Source: Belliella baltica DSM 15883
Lineage (GTDB): Bacteria > Bacteroidota > Bacteroidia > Cytophagales > Cyclobacteriaceae
Direction: 5' to 3'
Length of the DNA stretch: 64,000 bases
Assembly: GCF_000265405.1 (NCBI RefSeq)
Contig: NC_018010.1
Location: forward strand, 744,001 to 808,000
Shown one piece after another: positions 27,960 through 35,471 of this stretch. Under the pieces are notes generated by a model. The model was not told the DNA's origin, made no database searches, and saw only the letters and a list, made by a program, of their open reading frames with translations. A program made the position numbers and the translations under genes. Position 1 is the stretch's first letter. Each line of letters begins with the position of its first letter.

Positions 27960-27985
27960 AAAGCGTGGTATCCTTACCACGCTTT
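27960..27985 (+). terminator. Hairpin between peptide gene and partner gene, copy 2
   Basis: A perfect 11-bp stem, AAAGCGTGGTA / TACCACGCTTT, with a 4-nt loop lies between the peptide stop and the next ATG. Its placement parallels the hairpin after peptide 1 although the sequences differ. It may act as an attenuator. Confidence 0.65.
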
Positions 27986-28000
27986 ACTCTACTTAAAAAT

Positions 28001-29083
28001 ATGAGAATTTCACTTTTGATTATTTTGATTATTTTGAGTTCCTGTAATATTAATAATAAGGAACTCCTTGAATTACCGATAAATATAATTTCATCTGATA
28101 CAGTATTGATTAATACCAAACAGGTGATTTTTAATAATTCAAATTTTATTTTAGACAAGAACTCAGAATTTTTGACCATTCAAGATGATAGAAAAATATT
28201 GATTCTTAATTTTAAAGATATGAAAATTCTGGAAAATCTTGATCTAAACACATTGCAATTTGCTCTACCAGAAGTCAACTTGAAAGGAGTAAATTATGAT
28301 CCTGAAACCAAGAATATACACTTATTTTTTCCTGATAAATCAAAAGTAATTGTTTTAAACTCTCAAAGAGATAAATATCAAGAAATAGAATTATCAGGCT
28401 TAGAAGACGAAGAACATGAGTTTTTTAATTATCAAGAGTCTTTCTATTACTTGTCAGAACAAATGTCTTATGTCACTGGAATACGTAGCAAGTTTAGAAA
28501 TACTGACATTAGAAAATATATAAACACATCATCTTTTGTGGGTGTTTTTAATGCAATTGATGGAAGATTACAAAATGTAATGGGTGGATTTCCTCAGGAA
28601 AGAAAGAAAGAGCCAATTGATGTTTTAAGTAGGGGTCTATTTAGATTTAATATTAAGGGTAATAAAATTTTCATAAGGCAATCGTTAGGAAGTCCTCTAA
28701 TCGAAATTTTTGATACAAATGGAAATTTAATCAAATACTCTAAAATTTATAGTAGTGCATTAGATTATAAATTATATGAGTATCAAGGAGGGGAAATTGG
28801 TTCAAGCAAAATTGGAGATAGTTATCTATCATTAATACCTATAGATGATCAATTTATAGCATCTATGGCTGTTAAATACCGAGATGAAAATATGGATATC
28901 AATGAAGACCATGGCTTTCTATTGATTGAAGATTCAAAAAATAATATTATTTATTCAAAAGAAATCTACCCCTATCAAAAATTGATTCATGCAGATAATG
29001 AATCGCTATACTTTATTCGTGTTCACCCAAATATTGATGAACTTATTTTAATTAAACAAAAATACACCCTTCAAAATTCTTAG
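28001..29083 (+). CDS. Beta-propeller-like lipoprotein (DUF4221/TolB-like), partner of peptide 2
   Basis: A 360-residue lipoprotein. The start is the ATG at 28001; a GTG at 27965 falls inside the hairpin and is unlikely. The lipobox is LSSC, 11-14 residues in. The rest alternates short beta strands with motifs such as YDPETKNIHLFFPDKSKVIVL and IKGNKIFIRQS, resembling DUF4221 or TolB-like six-bladed propeller lipoproteins of Bacteroidota. Those often sit beside small exported peptides. Ligand and function are unknown. It is the last gene of the second cassette. Confidence 0.6.
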   Translation: MRISLLIILIILSSCNINNKELLELPINIISSDTVLINTKQVIFNNSNFILDKNSEFLTIQDDRKILILNFKDMKILENLDLNTLQFALPEVNLKGVNYDPETKNIHLFFPDKSKVIVLNSQRDKYQEIELSGLEDEEHEFFNYQESFYYLSEQMSYVTGIRSKFRNTDIRKYINTSSFVGVFNAIDGRLQNVMGGFPQERKKEPIDVLSRGLFRFNIKGNKIFIRQSLGSPLIEIFDTNGNLIKYSKIYSSALDYKLYEYQGGEIGSSKIGDSYLSLIPIDDQFIASMAVKYRDENMDINEDHGFLLIEDSKNNIIYSKEIYPYQKLIHADNESLYFIRVHPNIDELILIKQKYTLQNS

Positions 29084-29099
29084 ATTTTTCCCTTTACCA

Positions 29100-29530
29100 A
29101 CTTTATTTACATTAGACTAGGGAATAAATTTTTAAATTACAAAACTGACGAAGTGAACTTATCAACAATCAATCCGAATGTCAGCAATTTTACGATTCCG
29201 CTCACTGGGAAACTCTTGATCAAAGCCAAATCACAAAGCAGTGAGGATTTGATGGATTATTATTTTTTGGAAGTTGCGACACTTAAAAAGGACTCATAGT
29301 ATCAAATGATACTATCAAAAAGATGAAACTGAGAGACTCAATTTATTTTTAGAAACTTTGTAAGGGGATTCTACGAGTAAACAATATCCCAAACATTACC
29401 AAGACTTGTCACCTGCGAATACCAATAGAGATTTGAAAAATGGCGTTAGATTGAGTTTTATGGAAAAATTTGAAAATTTTACTTTACATTGGTTCGATAG
29501 TGATGTAAATTTGCGTCAAATGTTTTAATA
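29100..29530 (+). pseudogene. Decayed coding remnants, origin unknown
   Basis: No intact gene is present. One frame from about 29129 to 29299 reads like protein (NLSTINPNVSNFTIPLTGK, then EDLMDYYFLEVATLKKDS, stop). A second from about 29395 to 29529 also does (DLSPANTNRDLKNGVRLSF, then FTLHWFDSDVNLRQMF, stop). Neither has a good start. They look like two ends of one or more broken genes left behind the second peptide cassette. Confidence 0.4.
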
Positions 29531-29612
29531 ATGACCATTGTAGGAAGACAAGATATTAGTCAAATCTTAAAATAAAACCTACTTGAAAAAATCAAAACAT
29601 TAAAAACATAAT

Positions 29613-29653
29613 GAAAAAAGCCCTTCAAACTTACTCTGTATGAAGGGCTTTAT
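29613..29653 (-). terminator. Terminator of the second ECF operon
   Basis: The stem AAAGCCCTTC / GAAGGGCTTT with a 15-nt loop has A/T runs on both sides. It lies just past the stop of the minus-strand operon and may also stop plus-strand transcripts. Confidence 0.75.
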
Positions 29654-29659
29654 TAATTC

Positions 29660-30370
29660 TTACTTCTCTAAATCAGGGTTATTATCCTTTTTCAAGGTGA
29701 TAATAATTACACCATTTTCGCCCTTTACGCCATAGGTATTGACTGCGGCTGCATCTTTTAGAACAGTAATGCTATCGATATCATCTGGCTTGATATCCTC
29801 AAAGCCCTTTAAAATGATATCCTTTCCATCTTGTTTGAGAATATATAGCGGTTGTTTATCTCCTGACAAGGTACTTTTTCCTGTCAATTTGATAGATGTG
29901 CTTTTGGTATCACTTGATCCAACTACTACGGTAGAATTATTGGCATTTCCTCTCGTGGTAACTACAAAAGGACTTACTGTTTTGGAATAATTTGCTAAAG
30001 TTTTTGCTTGATCCTCACTTAGCTCTGCTCGTATCGCCAACAAATTGCTAAACTGCTTCTTCTTCAATTGGTTTTCAAGATTTAGGATCTTGTCCATTTG
30101 CTTGATTGCAGCATCTGTATTGATCTTTGGTTCTTGCAGTATTTTTTTCAGCTTTTCATTCTCTGCATCCAAATCCCATCTCAGTGTGCTGAATTCACCA
30201 GCGTTTTTGCCGTGAATCGTTTTGATTTTTTCGGCTTGTTGATCAGTCAAGGAAATCGTCTCTCTGTTTTTCATGATCAATTCAGCTGGAAACAAAGTTC
30301 CTTGAAATAAATCCTGACCTTGCACCATGCCGGCCAAGAGCAATAAATAAACTGTGAATAATTTTTTCAT
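29660..30370 (-). CDS. Secreted protein with Spy/LTXXQ-like helices and a mini TonB-plug motif
   Basis: A 236-residue exported protein (signal peptide to about VQGQ). Residues about 30-130 are helical and Lys/Glu/Gln-rich, with LTDQQAEKIKTIH and LSEDQAKTLA, resembling Spy/CpxP-type envelope stress chaperones. The C-terminal 40 residues carry IDSITVLKDAAAVNTYGVKG and ENGVIIITLKK, the pattern of the plug domain of SusC-like TonB-dependent receptors, but with no barrel. It is the third gene of an ECF sigma operon, which suggests an envelope-stress or sensing role. The function is inferred. Confidence 0.65.
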   Translation of the reverse strand: MKKLFTVYLLLLAGMVQGQDLFQGTLFPAELIMKNRETISLTDQQAEKIKTIHGKNAGEFSTLRWDLDAENEKLKKILQEPKINTDAAIKQMDKILNLENQLKKKQFSNLLAIRAELSEDQAKTLANYSKTVSPFVVTTRGNANNSTVVVGSSDTKSTSIKLTGKSTLSGDKQPLYILKQDGKDIILKGFEDIKPDDIDSITVLKDAAAVNTYGVKGENGVIIITLKKDNNPDLEK

Positions 30371-30385
30371 GATCGTATAATTGGT

Positions 30386-30712
30386 TTAGTAAGTATCTAA
30401 TAATGATGCTGTAGGCGATTCCCAAACATCCATGGACGCTGCTTGCTCGATGACGAATTTTTGTTCCTGATTTTCCCCCTCCACCAAGGAAATGATAATC
30501 AAATCTTGATATAGTGGCACTTCTTTTTCCTCCTGATTCCATATCCAAAATCCTAACAATACAGAAGCAGCGATCCCTAAAGGAAGAAGTTTCCAAATCC
30601 TAGAAGGAGTTCTTTTTTTATAAGCAGGAATAGCGATTTCGCTATCTTGATGCTTGAGCTCTGCAAAAAACATTTCAAGCTCCTTGTCATTGATATCATC
30701 TTGTAGCTTCAT
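30386..30712 (-). CDS. Single-pass membrane protein, putative anti-sigma factor
   Basis: A 108-residue protein with an N-terminal soluble region of about 45 residues (DDINDKELEMFFAELKHQD) and one transmembrane helix (IWKLLPLGIAASVLLGFWIW). A short extracytoplasmic tail follows. It overlaps the upstream ECF sigma gene by 17 nt and precedes the Spy/plug-like gene by 15 nt. The anti-sigma role is inferred from position and topology. Confidence 0.6.
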   Translation of the reverse strand: MKLQDDINDKELEMFFAELKHQDSEIAIPAYKKRTPSRIWKLLPLGIAASVLLGFWIWNQEEKEVPLYQDLIIISLVEGENQEQKFVIEQAASMDVWESPTASLLDTY

Positions 30713-31187
30713 AAGTCTGTTTTATTAGGATGAGTTCTTTCAATTTTTTCTTTCCCCTATCATAATGAGTCCGTGCTGTTCCTATGCTGACTTCCATTAC
30801 TTCTGCGGCTTTTTCCAGAGTCATTTGATGGTAAAAGACCAACAGTAAAACCTCTTTTTGCCGTTCTGGGAGTAATTGAATCAGATCTTCATGCGAGGCT
30901 GTCTCAGGGATTCTTTCTTCTTCTACCAAATCAAAATCGGCGTGTAGTGGTACCACTTTCTGATTTTTTCGCAACCATTCTAGTGCTGTAAACCTGATGA
31001 CAGAAAACAACCAAGTTTTGATTTTTGATTCAGAATTGTATTTCGCCTTTTCCTCCCATATCTTCAGATACACCTGTTGAAGCACATCTTTGGCAAGCTC
31101 ATCATCAAAACCACAACATTGCCGAGACCAGAGATAAGCCTCGCGATGAAGTTCTTTGAAGATTTGATTGAGTAGTTCTTGCTTCAT
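30696..31187 (-). CDS. ECF-type RNA polymerase sigma factor
   Basis: A 163-residue sigma factor. Region 2 includes DELAKDVLQQVYLKIWEE and the core-binding TWLFSVIRFTALEWLRKN. Region 4 includes LPERQKEVLLLVFYHQMTLE with the HTH EKAAEVMEVSIGTARTHYDR. It is the first gene of a three-gene operon organised like the one at 10753-13004, but with different partner proteins. Confidence 0.9.
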   Translation of the reverse strand: MKQELLNQIFKELHREAYLWSRQCCGFDDELAKDVLQQVYLKIWEEKAKYNSESKIKTWLFSVIRFTALEWLRKNQKVVPLHADFDLVEEERIPETASHEDLIQLLPERQKEVLLLVFYHQMTLEKAAEVMEVSIGTARTHYDRGKKKLKELILIKQTYEATR

Positions 31188-31491
31188 TTACATTACTTAG
31201 TGTCTAAAAATACATAATATATGACAGGGTGTTGAAAAAAAGGATGATGGAGAAGAGCGGAAGGAGGAAATAAGATTTGAGACTTCAGACGTAAGATACA
31301 AGAAGCGAGAACTAAGACTAATAAAAGACAAAATTAACAGTTCAATGCTCAACAGAGACTTGCCTTACTTGGTTCAACTCGTCCGCCACGGCGGATTGTA
31401 CTTTGTACTTCGTACCCCTTTCCTCTTTTTTCTTTTTCCTTTCCGCCCTTTGCCCCTTCGCGTCCTTAGCGAGATCATCCTTTATTTTCCC
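31188..31491. other. Intergenic stretch with low-complexity repeat-like sequence
   Basis: No credible gene. Around 31380-31475 it contains GTCCGCCACGGCGGA, which is a GC-rich inverted repeat, pyrimidine-rich blocks, and CTTCGCGTCCTTAGCGAGA. The last resembles the intergenic GCAAAG/GACGCAGAG-type elements also seen after htpG and near 32281. Confidence 0.45.
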
Positions 31492-32238
31492 TCACTCCAC
31501 AGGATATCCCTTCGCAGCCCACCAAATGCCTCCAAGGATGTGTTTCATAAAGTTGTCATCTTGAAAAGCCCAATCTGTATGGCCTAAGGCAGTGTAAAAC
31601 ATGCGACCACCGTCATATTCATTGGTCCAAGAAATAGGATGAAAATCTCCCATGCCGTCTTTTGCATCATACGTTCTTTCATCAGCGGTGATTAGGACAT
31701 TCACATCTTCGTTGAAGTTTTTGAAGGCGTAAATTTCATCCGACCAAACCCAACTTTCAGGAAGATGGTAAGTCGCAGGGTGATTTCTATCGACTACATT
31801 GAGTTTGAGTGTTTGCTGATGGGGATGGTTGAGAAACTGTGCCCCGATCAATTTAGTGTACCAGTCCCATTCGTATTCTGTATCTGTTGCACTATGAATA
31901 CCTACTATGCCCTTCCCGCTTTGGACAAATTTCTCAATACTTTTTTTCTGCTCCGAGTTGAAAATCGTCCCAGTCGTACTCATCAAAATGATCACATCAA
32001 AACTTGCTAGATTTTTGTCAGTAATAAAATCTTCATCTTCCGTCGTGTAAATCTGGAAAACATTATCCCTAGCCAATTTCTTCAAAGCCACTACCCCATC
32101 AGGAATGGATTGATGACGGAATCCCTTCGTCTTGCTAAACACCAGAGCTTTGAATTGATTCTGAGAAAAGCTTTCCGCACTTATAATCATCATCAGAAAT
32201 AAGGCTAGAAAAGGGATGATAACGTTTTTCAATTTCAT
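31492..32238 (-). CDS. ThuA domain protein (trehalose-utilisation-like), exported
   Basis: A 248-residue protein with a signal peptide (to about ESFSQ) and a complete ThuA domain: ALVFSKTKGFRHQSI, FDVIILMSTTGTIF, GKGIVGIHSATDT and MFYTALGHTDWAF. ThuA is a class-I glutamine-amidotransferase-like fold named after trehalose utilisation; members in Bacteroidota are often periplasmic and of uncertain enzymatic role. It lies 167 bp downstream of an operon containing trehalase, which is consistent with but does not prove a trehalose link. Confidence 0.85.
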   Translation of the reverse strand: MKLKNVIIPFLALFLMMIISAESFSQNQFKALVFSKTKGFRHQSIPDGVVALKKLARDNVFQIYTTEDEDFITDKNLASFDVIILMSTTGTIFNSEQKKSIEKFVQSGKGIVGIHSATDTEYEWDWYTKLIGAQFLNHPHQQTLKLNVVDRNHPATYHLPESWVWSDEIYAFKNFNEDVNVLITADERTYDAKDGMGDFHPISWTNEYDGGRMFYTALGHTDWAFQDDNFMKHILGGIWWAAKGYPVE

Positions 32239-32280
32239 AATTGGCTTGGTTAAAATTTAAGATTGTAGATTGTAGATTTA

Positions 32281-32402
32281 GATTCTCGCAAAGGTTGCCA
32301 AGGTGCTGAGGGCACTAAGATTTGAATTGTTTTTTAACAAAGTGTCCATATATGTTCATCCGTGATAAATTAAAATCTGTGAAATCTGCGGAATCCGCGT
32401 GA
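32281..32402. repeat. Intergenic REP-like elements
   Basis: Two repeat words stand in tandem: CTCGCAAAGGTTGCCAAGG...GAGGGCAC and GTTCATCCGTG...TCTGCGGAATCCGCGTG. The second resembles the element at 15856-15941 and the first resembles the piece after htpG. They fill most of the gap between the VanX-like and ThuA genes. Confidence 0.55.
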
Positions 32403-32405
32403 GAC

Positions 32406-33164
32406 CTACTTTACTATCTCAAATCGCTCTGCAGCTTCTTTCCTCGAAAAAGCATTAAAATGCCACCATTCAGAACCGATGCCGGTGAAACCTCCATGCT
32501 TCATGACTTTCCTGAGAATCTCTCTGTTTGATATATGTTCTTGTGTGATTTTTCCTTCTTTGAGCATTTGACTTTCTCTGTCGGGGTAAGCAGGATAGCC
32601 AAAATAATCATAACTCGTTCCCATCTCCAAAGCCTCTCCTGATTCCTGAAAAGCCAATGTCAAATCCACGGCAACACCAAAATTATGTAATCCCCCAACT
32701 TTCGGATCAGCAACATAAAGTGGCTTGATGCTGTCAGGTTTATCCAAATTATCCCAAAGTATTTGCTGAACAGATTGTGGTCGTACACCATCATAGATCA
32801 AAAAAGTCAATTCAGGATGTTCCTTTTTAAGAATTTCGAAGGATTTAAGCAGCATTTTAGCTACCTCAGGTTGGATATAGCAGCGTGTCAACTCTCCATA
32901 AACATCTTGACCAAAAAAATTATCTGTGGTAGAATATTTCAAATCCACATAAACCTCAGGAATGATTGTCTCGATATCTATCAATCCGGCATCAATCAGG
33001 CCTTGCTCAAGTTCACCAATAAATTCATCCTCGGACAGAACAATTTCTTCTGATTGCTCAAATATTTCTTCAACTTCAACCTCTGTTTGAACTTGCTTTG
33101 TTTCGCAGGAAGCCAAGGAAATGATCAAAAGAAAGAGAAGATATTTATTCAGTTTCTGAGTCAT
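32406..33164 (-). CDS. D-alanyl-D-alanine dipeptidase, VanX/M15D family (lipoprotein)
   Basis: A 252-residue zinc dipeptidase. The lipobox SLASC places it on a periplasmic membrane face. The zinc and catalytic motifs are GGLHNFGVAVDL near residue 158 and SEWWHF near residue 230; DGVRPQS matches the conserved Arg region of VanX. It hydrolyses D-Ala-D-Ala; outside vancomycin-resistance clusters such enzymes recycle or salvage wall peptides. It is the last gene of a tightly packed operon (2-nt gap to the SDR gene). No other van genes are present, so a resistance role is not implied. Confidence 0.88.
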   Translation of the reverse strand: MTQKLNKYLLFLLIISLASCETKQVQTEVEVEEIFEQSEEIVLSEDEFIGELEQGLIDAGLIDIETIIPEVYVDLKYSTTDNFFGQDVYGELTRCYIQPEVAKMLLKSFEILKKEHPELTFLIYDGVRPQSVQQILWDNLDKPDSIKPLYVADPKVGGLHNFGVAVDLTLAFQESGEALEMGTSYDYFGYPAYPDRESQMLKEGKITQEHISNREILRKVMKHGGFTGIGSEWWHFNAFSRKEAAERFEIVK

Positions 33165-33166
33165 AT

Positions 33167-33925
33167 TTATAGGTTTTTGTTCACTATCGTCGCTGATGCT
33201 TGAGCTGTTGGGAGCATTACAATATCTGCTAAAACCACATGTTTTGGTCTGCTCACAGCAAATGCAATGGTATCTGCAATATCTTCAGGAAGCAAAGGCT
33301 CAAAACCTTGATATACTTTATCCGACCTCTCAGCATCACCTTTAAATCTGACTATTGAAAATTCAGTTTTTACCAAACCAGGATGAACACCTATCACTTT
33401 GATTCCATAAGGATTTAAATCCATGCGCATCCCGTTGGTGATGGCATCTACAGCATGCTTGGAACCGCAATAGACATTTCCATTAGGATAGACTTCTTTG
33501 CCAGCGATAGATCCAACATTGACAATGATGCCTGATTTTCTGGCAATCATAATGGGCATCACTTCGTGAGATACATAAAGTAAACCTTTGACATTGATAT
33601 CCATCATAGCATCCCAATCCTCCAAAGAACCTGATTGTATTGGATCTAGGCCGTGGGCATTCCCTGCGTTATTGACCAAGACATCTATGCTTTTCCAATT
33701 TTCAGGTAACCCAGAAATGGCAGAATGCACAGCCTCTTTGTCTCTAACATCGAAGCAAAGTGGTAAAAAATCTATTCCCTCAGGCAATTCTTCTTTCAAA
33801 GAATCCAATCTCTCCTTTCTTCTTCCCGTAGCGATGATATGATAGCCAATTTGAGCCAATGCAATCGCTGTTGCTTTTCCGATTCCTGAAGTAGCCCCTG
33901 TGATAAGTGCTATTTTTCTTTCCAT
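33167..33925 (-). CDS. SDR family NAD(P)-dependent oxidoreductase (YdfG-like)
   Basis: A 252-residue classical short-chain dehydrogenase. The cofactor motif is TGATSGIGKAT, followed by the basic IATGRRKERL that favours NADPH. NNAG is in VLVNNAGNAHG, and the catalytic Ser-Tyr-Lys is in VGSIAGKEVYPNGNVYCGSKHA. It resembles YdfG-type serine/3-hydroxy acid dehydrogenases. The ATG at 33925 is chosen; a TTG 15 nt earlier is possible. It lies between trehalase and the VanX-like gene with gaps of about 20 and 2 nt. Confidence 0.88.
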   Translation of the reverse strand: MERKIALITGATSGIGKATAIALAQIGYHIIATGRRKERLDSLKEELPEGIDFLPLCFDVRDKEAVHSAISGLPENWKSIDVLVNNAGNAHGLDPIQSGSLEDWDAMMDINVKGLLYVSHEVMPIMIARKSGIIVNVGSIAGKEVYPNGNVYCGSKHAVDAITNGMRMDLNPYGIKVIGVHPGLVKTEFSIVRFKGDAERSDKVYQGFEPLLPEDIADTIAFAVSRPKHVVLADIVMLPTAQASATIVNKNL

Positions 33926-33944
33926 AATTTCTAAAACCAATTCT

Positions 33945-35471
33945 TTATTTAGCGTTCTCCTTTAGCCAAGCTTTCATCGCCAGATAAACTCCGTTTGTCC
34001 AACCAAAGCCATCTTGCACAGAATATTCTCCTCCTCCAGCTTCCAAGGTTAGATCTTCCACATTATATTTTTCCATCATCTTACCGGTCCGCTCAAAAAC
34101 AGACTCGTTGAGTTTTGTCCATCTTTCTGCAAGTGTTCTAGCCATATCCTCCCTACCATAGTTCAACATCGCCTGAAATCCAATCCACTGCAAAGGTGCC
34201 CAGCCATTGGGCGCATCCCATTGCTGTCCTGAATTGATCTCTGTAGTGACAAGTCCGCCAGCTTTCAGGAAGTGTTTTTCTACATAATCCAATACCCGAT
34301 CTGCTTGAACAGGTTCTGCGATTTTTGCCCAAAGTGGATAAAGCATTGCTAAAGATGGTCTATCGACTTTTTCTTTGAATTTAATATGAAAATCAAGGAA
34401 AATCCCTCTCTCCTCTTCCCAACAATACCTATCAATTCCTTCGATTCTATTTTTTCTAAAATTTTTCATGCGGGTGATGACTTGCTCATCTTCACCATAC
34501 AGCTCCATAGAATCTATAATAATTCTTTCTGTCTCCGCAATCAACACATTCAAATCCACAGGAACCAGAGCGATCGTTTGGACACTTTTAAGATCCATAG
34601 GATCGTACAGCCACCTAGAACTGAAATCCCATCCTGACTCGCATGCGGCTCTGAGGTTGCGATAGAGTTTTTCGGGATAACGCCTGCTCTGATCAGAAAG
34701 CTCTACATCCTCTACGTAAGATTCAGCTCTTGGTGTATTTTCATCATCCCAATACCTATTCAAGGCAGTGTCATCATCCATTCTGACAACTCTTTTGTAA
34801 TATTTTCCTGGTAATGGAATTTCTGTTTCTCCTTCTATCCAGTATAAATATTCTACCCAAATTTCAGTCAAATAATCTTTAATGACCTCCTTATCGCCTT
34901 TTACTTCAGCCAAGAGTTCAACCATTTTAGAGAAAAATGGCGGCTGAGACCTTGAAAGAAAATAGGTTCTATTCCCGTTGGGAATATGACCAACTGTCCG
35001 AATAAGGTGGGCGAAATTTTCTACCATATCTTCAATTAAATCCACTCTTCCAGAGGCTTTTAGCCCGAGCATGGTAAAATAACTGTCCCAATAATATATC
35101 TCTTGAAATCTTCCTCCTGGAACAATGTAAGGTTGTGGCAGCGGAATCAGGCTCGAGCCTTCCACTTCCTCATCGGCATCCCTAGTTAGAAAATCCCATT
35201 GAAGTTTTAGCCTTCCTTCTAGAGTAATCCCCTCAGGAAATTGCATTTCTTTGTTGTCACTTTCCTCAGGAAGAATAAAATTCTCTTCGATAAAAGTTCT
35301 TAAATCAAAGTCCTTACTTTTTAAGGCTTTATAAAAATCACTTAAAATATCGTATGCTTCTCTTTTTGGAATACAATCCACAAAAGTTTTGGAGTCAGGG
35401 AAAACCCCACTCATTTGCACAACCTCAAAAAGTGCTAAATATAAATCTTCTGGCTGTTCGTAAAATTTCAT
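33945..35471 (-). CDS. Cytoplasmic trehalase (GH37)
   Basis: A 508-residue alpha,alpha-trehalase with both family signatures: PGGRFQEIYYWDSYF near residue 114 and QWDAPNGWAPLQW near residue 415. The conserved AAESGWDFSSRW block appears here as AACESGWDFSSRW. There is no signal peptide, so it splits intracellular trehalose into two glucose molecules. The start overlaps the stop of the upstream MFS transporter by 4 nt, which strongly suggests the transporter imports trehalose or a related disaccharide. Confidence 0.93.
   Translation of the reverse strand: MKFYEQPEDLYLALFEVVQMSGVFPDSKTFVDCIPKREAYDILSDFYKALKSKDFDLRTFIEENFILPEESDNKEMQFPEGITLEGRLKLQWDFLTRDADEEVEGSSLIPLPQPYIVPGGRFQEIYYWDSYFTMLGLKASGRVDLIEDMVENFAHLIRTVGHIPNGNRTYFLSRSQPPFFSKMVELLAEVKGDKEVIKDYLTEIWVEYLYWIEGETEIPLPGKYYKRVVRMDDDTALNRYWDDENTPRAESYVEDVELSDQSRRYPEKLYRNLRAACESGWDFSSRWLYDPMDLKSVQTIALVPVDLNVLIAETERIIIDSMELYGEDEQVITRMKNFRKNRIEGIDRYCWEEERGIFLDFHIKFKEKVDRPSLAMLYPLWAKIAEPVQADRVLDYVEKHFLKAGGLVTTEINSGQQWDAPNGWAPLQWIGFQAMLNYGREDMARTLAERWTKLNESVFERTGKMMEKYNVEDLTLEAGGGEYSVQDGFGWTNGVYLAMKAWLKENAK

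Noticed and set aside
27965..28000. GTG start for the propeller lipoprotein
   Set aside because: It lies inside a perfect 11-bp hairpin and would place 12 residues before the lipoprotein signal peptide.
32406..33164. Vancomycin-resistance cluster
   Set aside because: Only a VanX-type dipeptidase is present, as a lipoprotein in a trehalase operon; no vanH, ligase or regulator genes.
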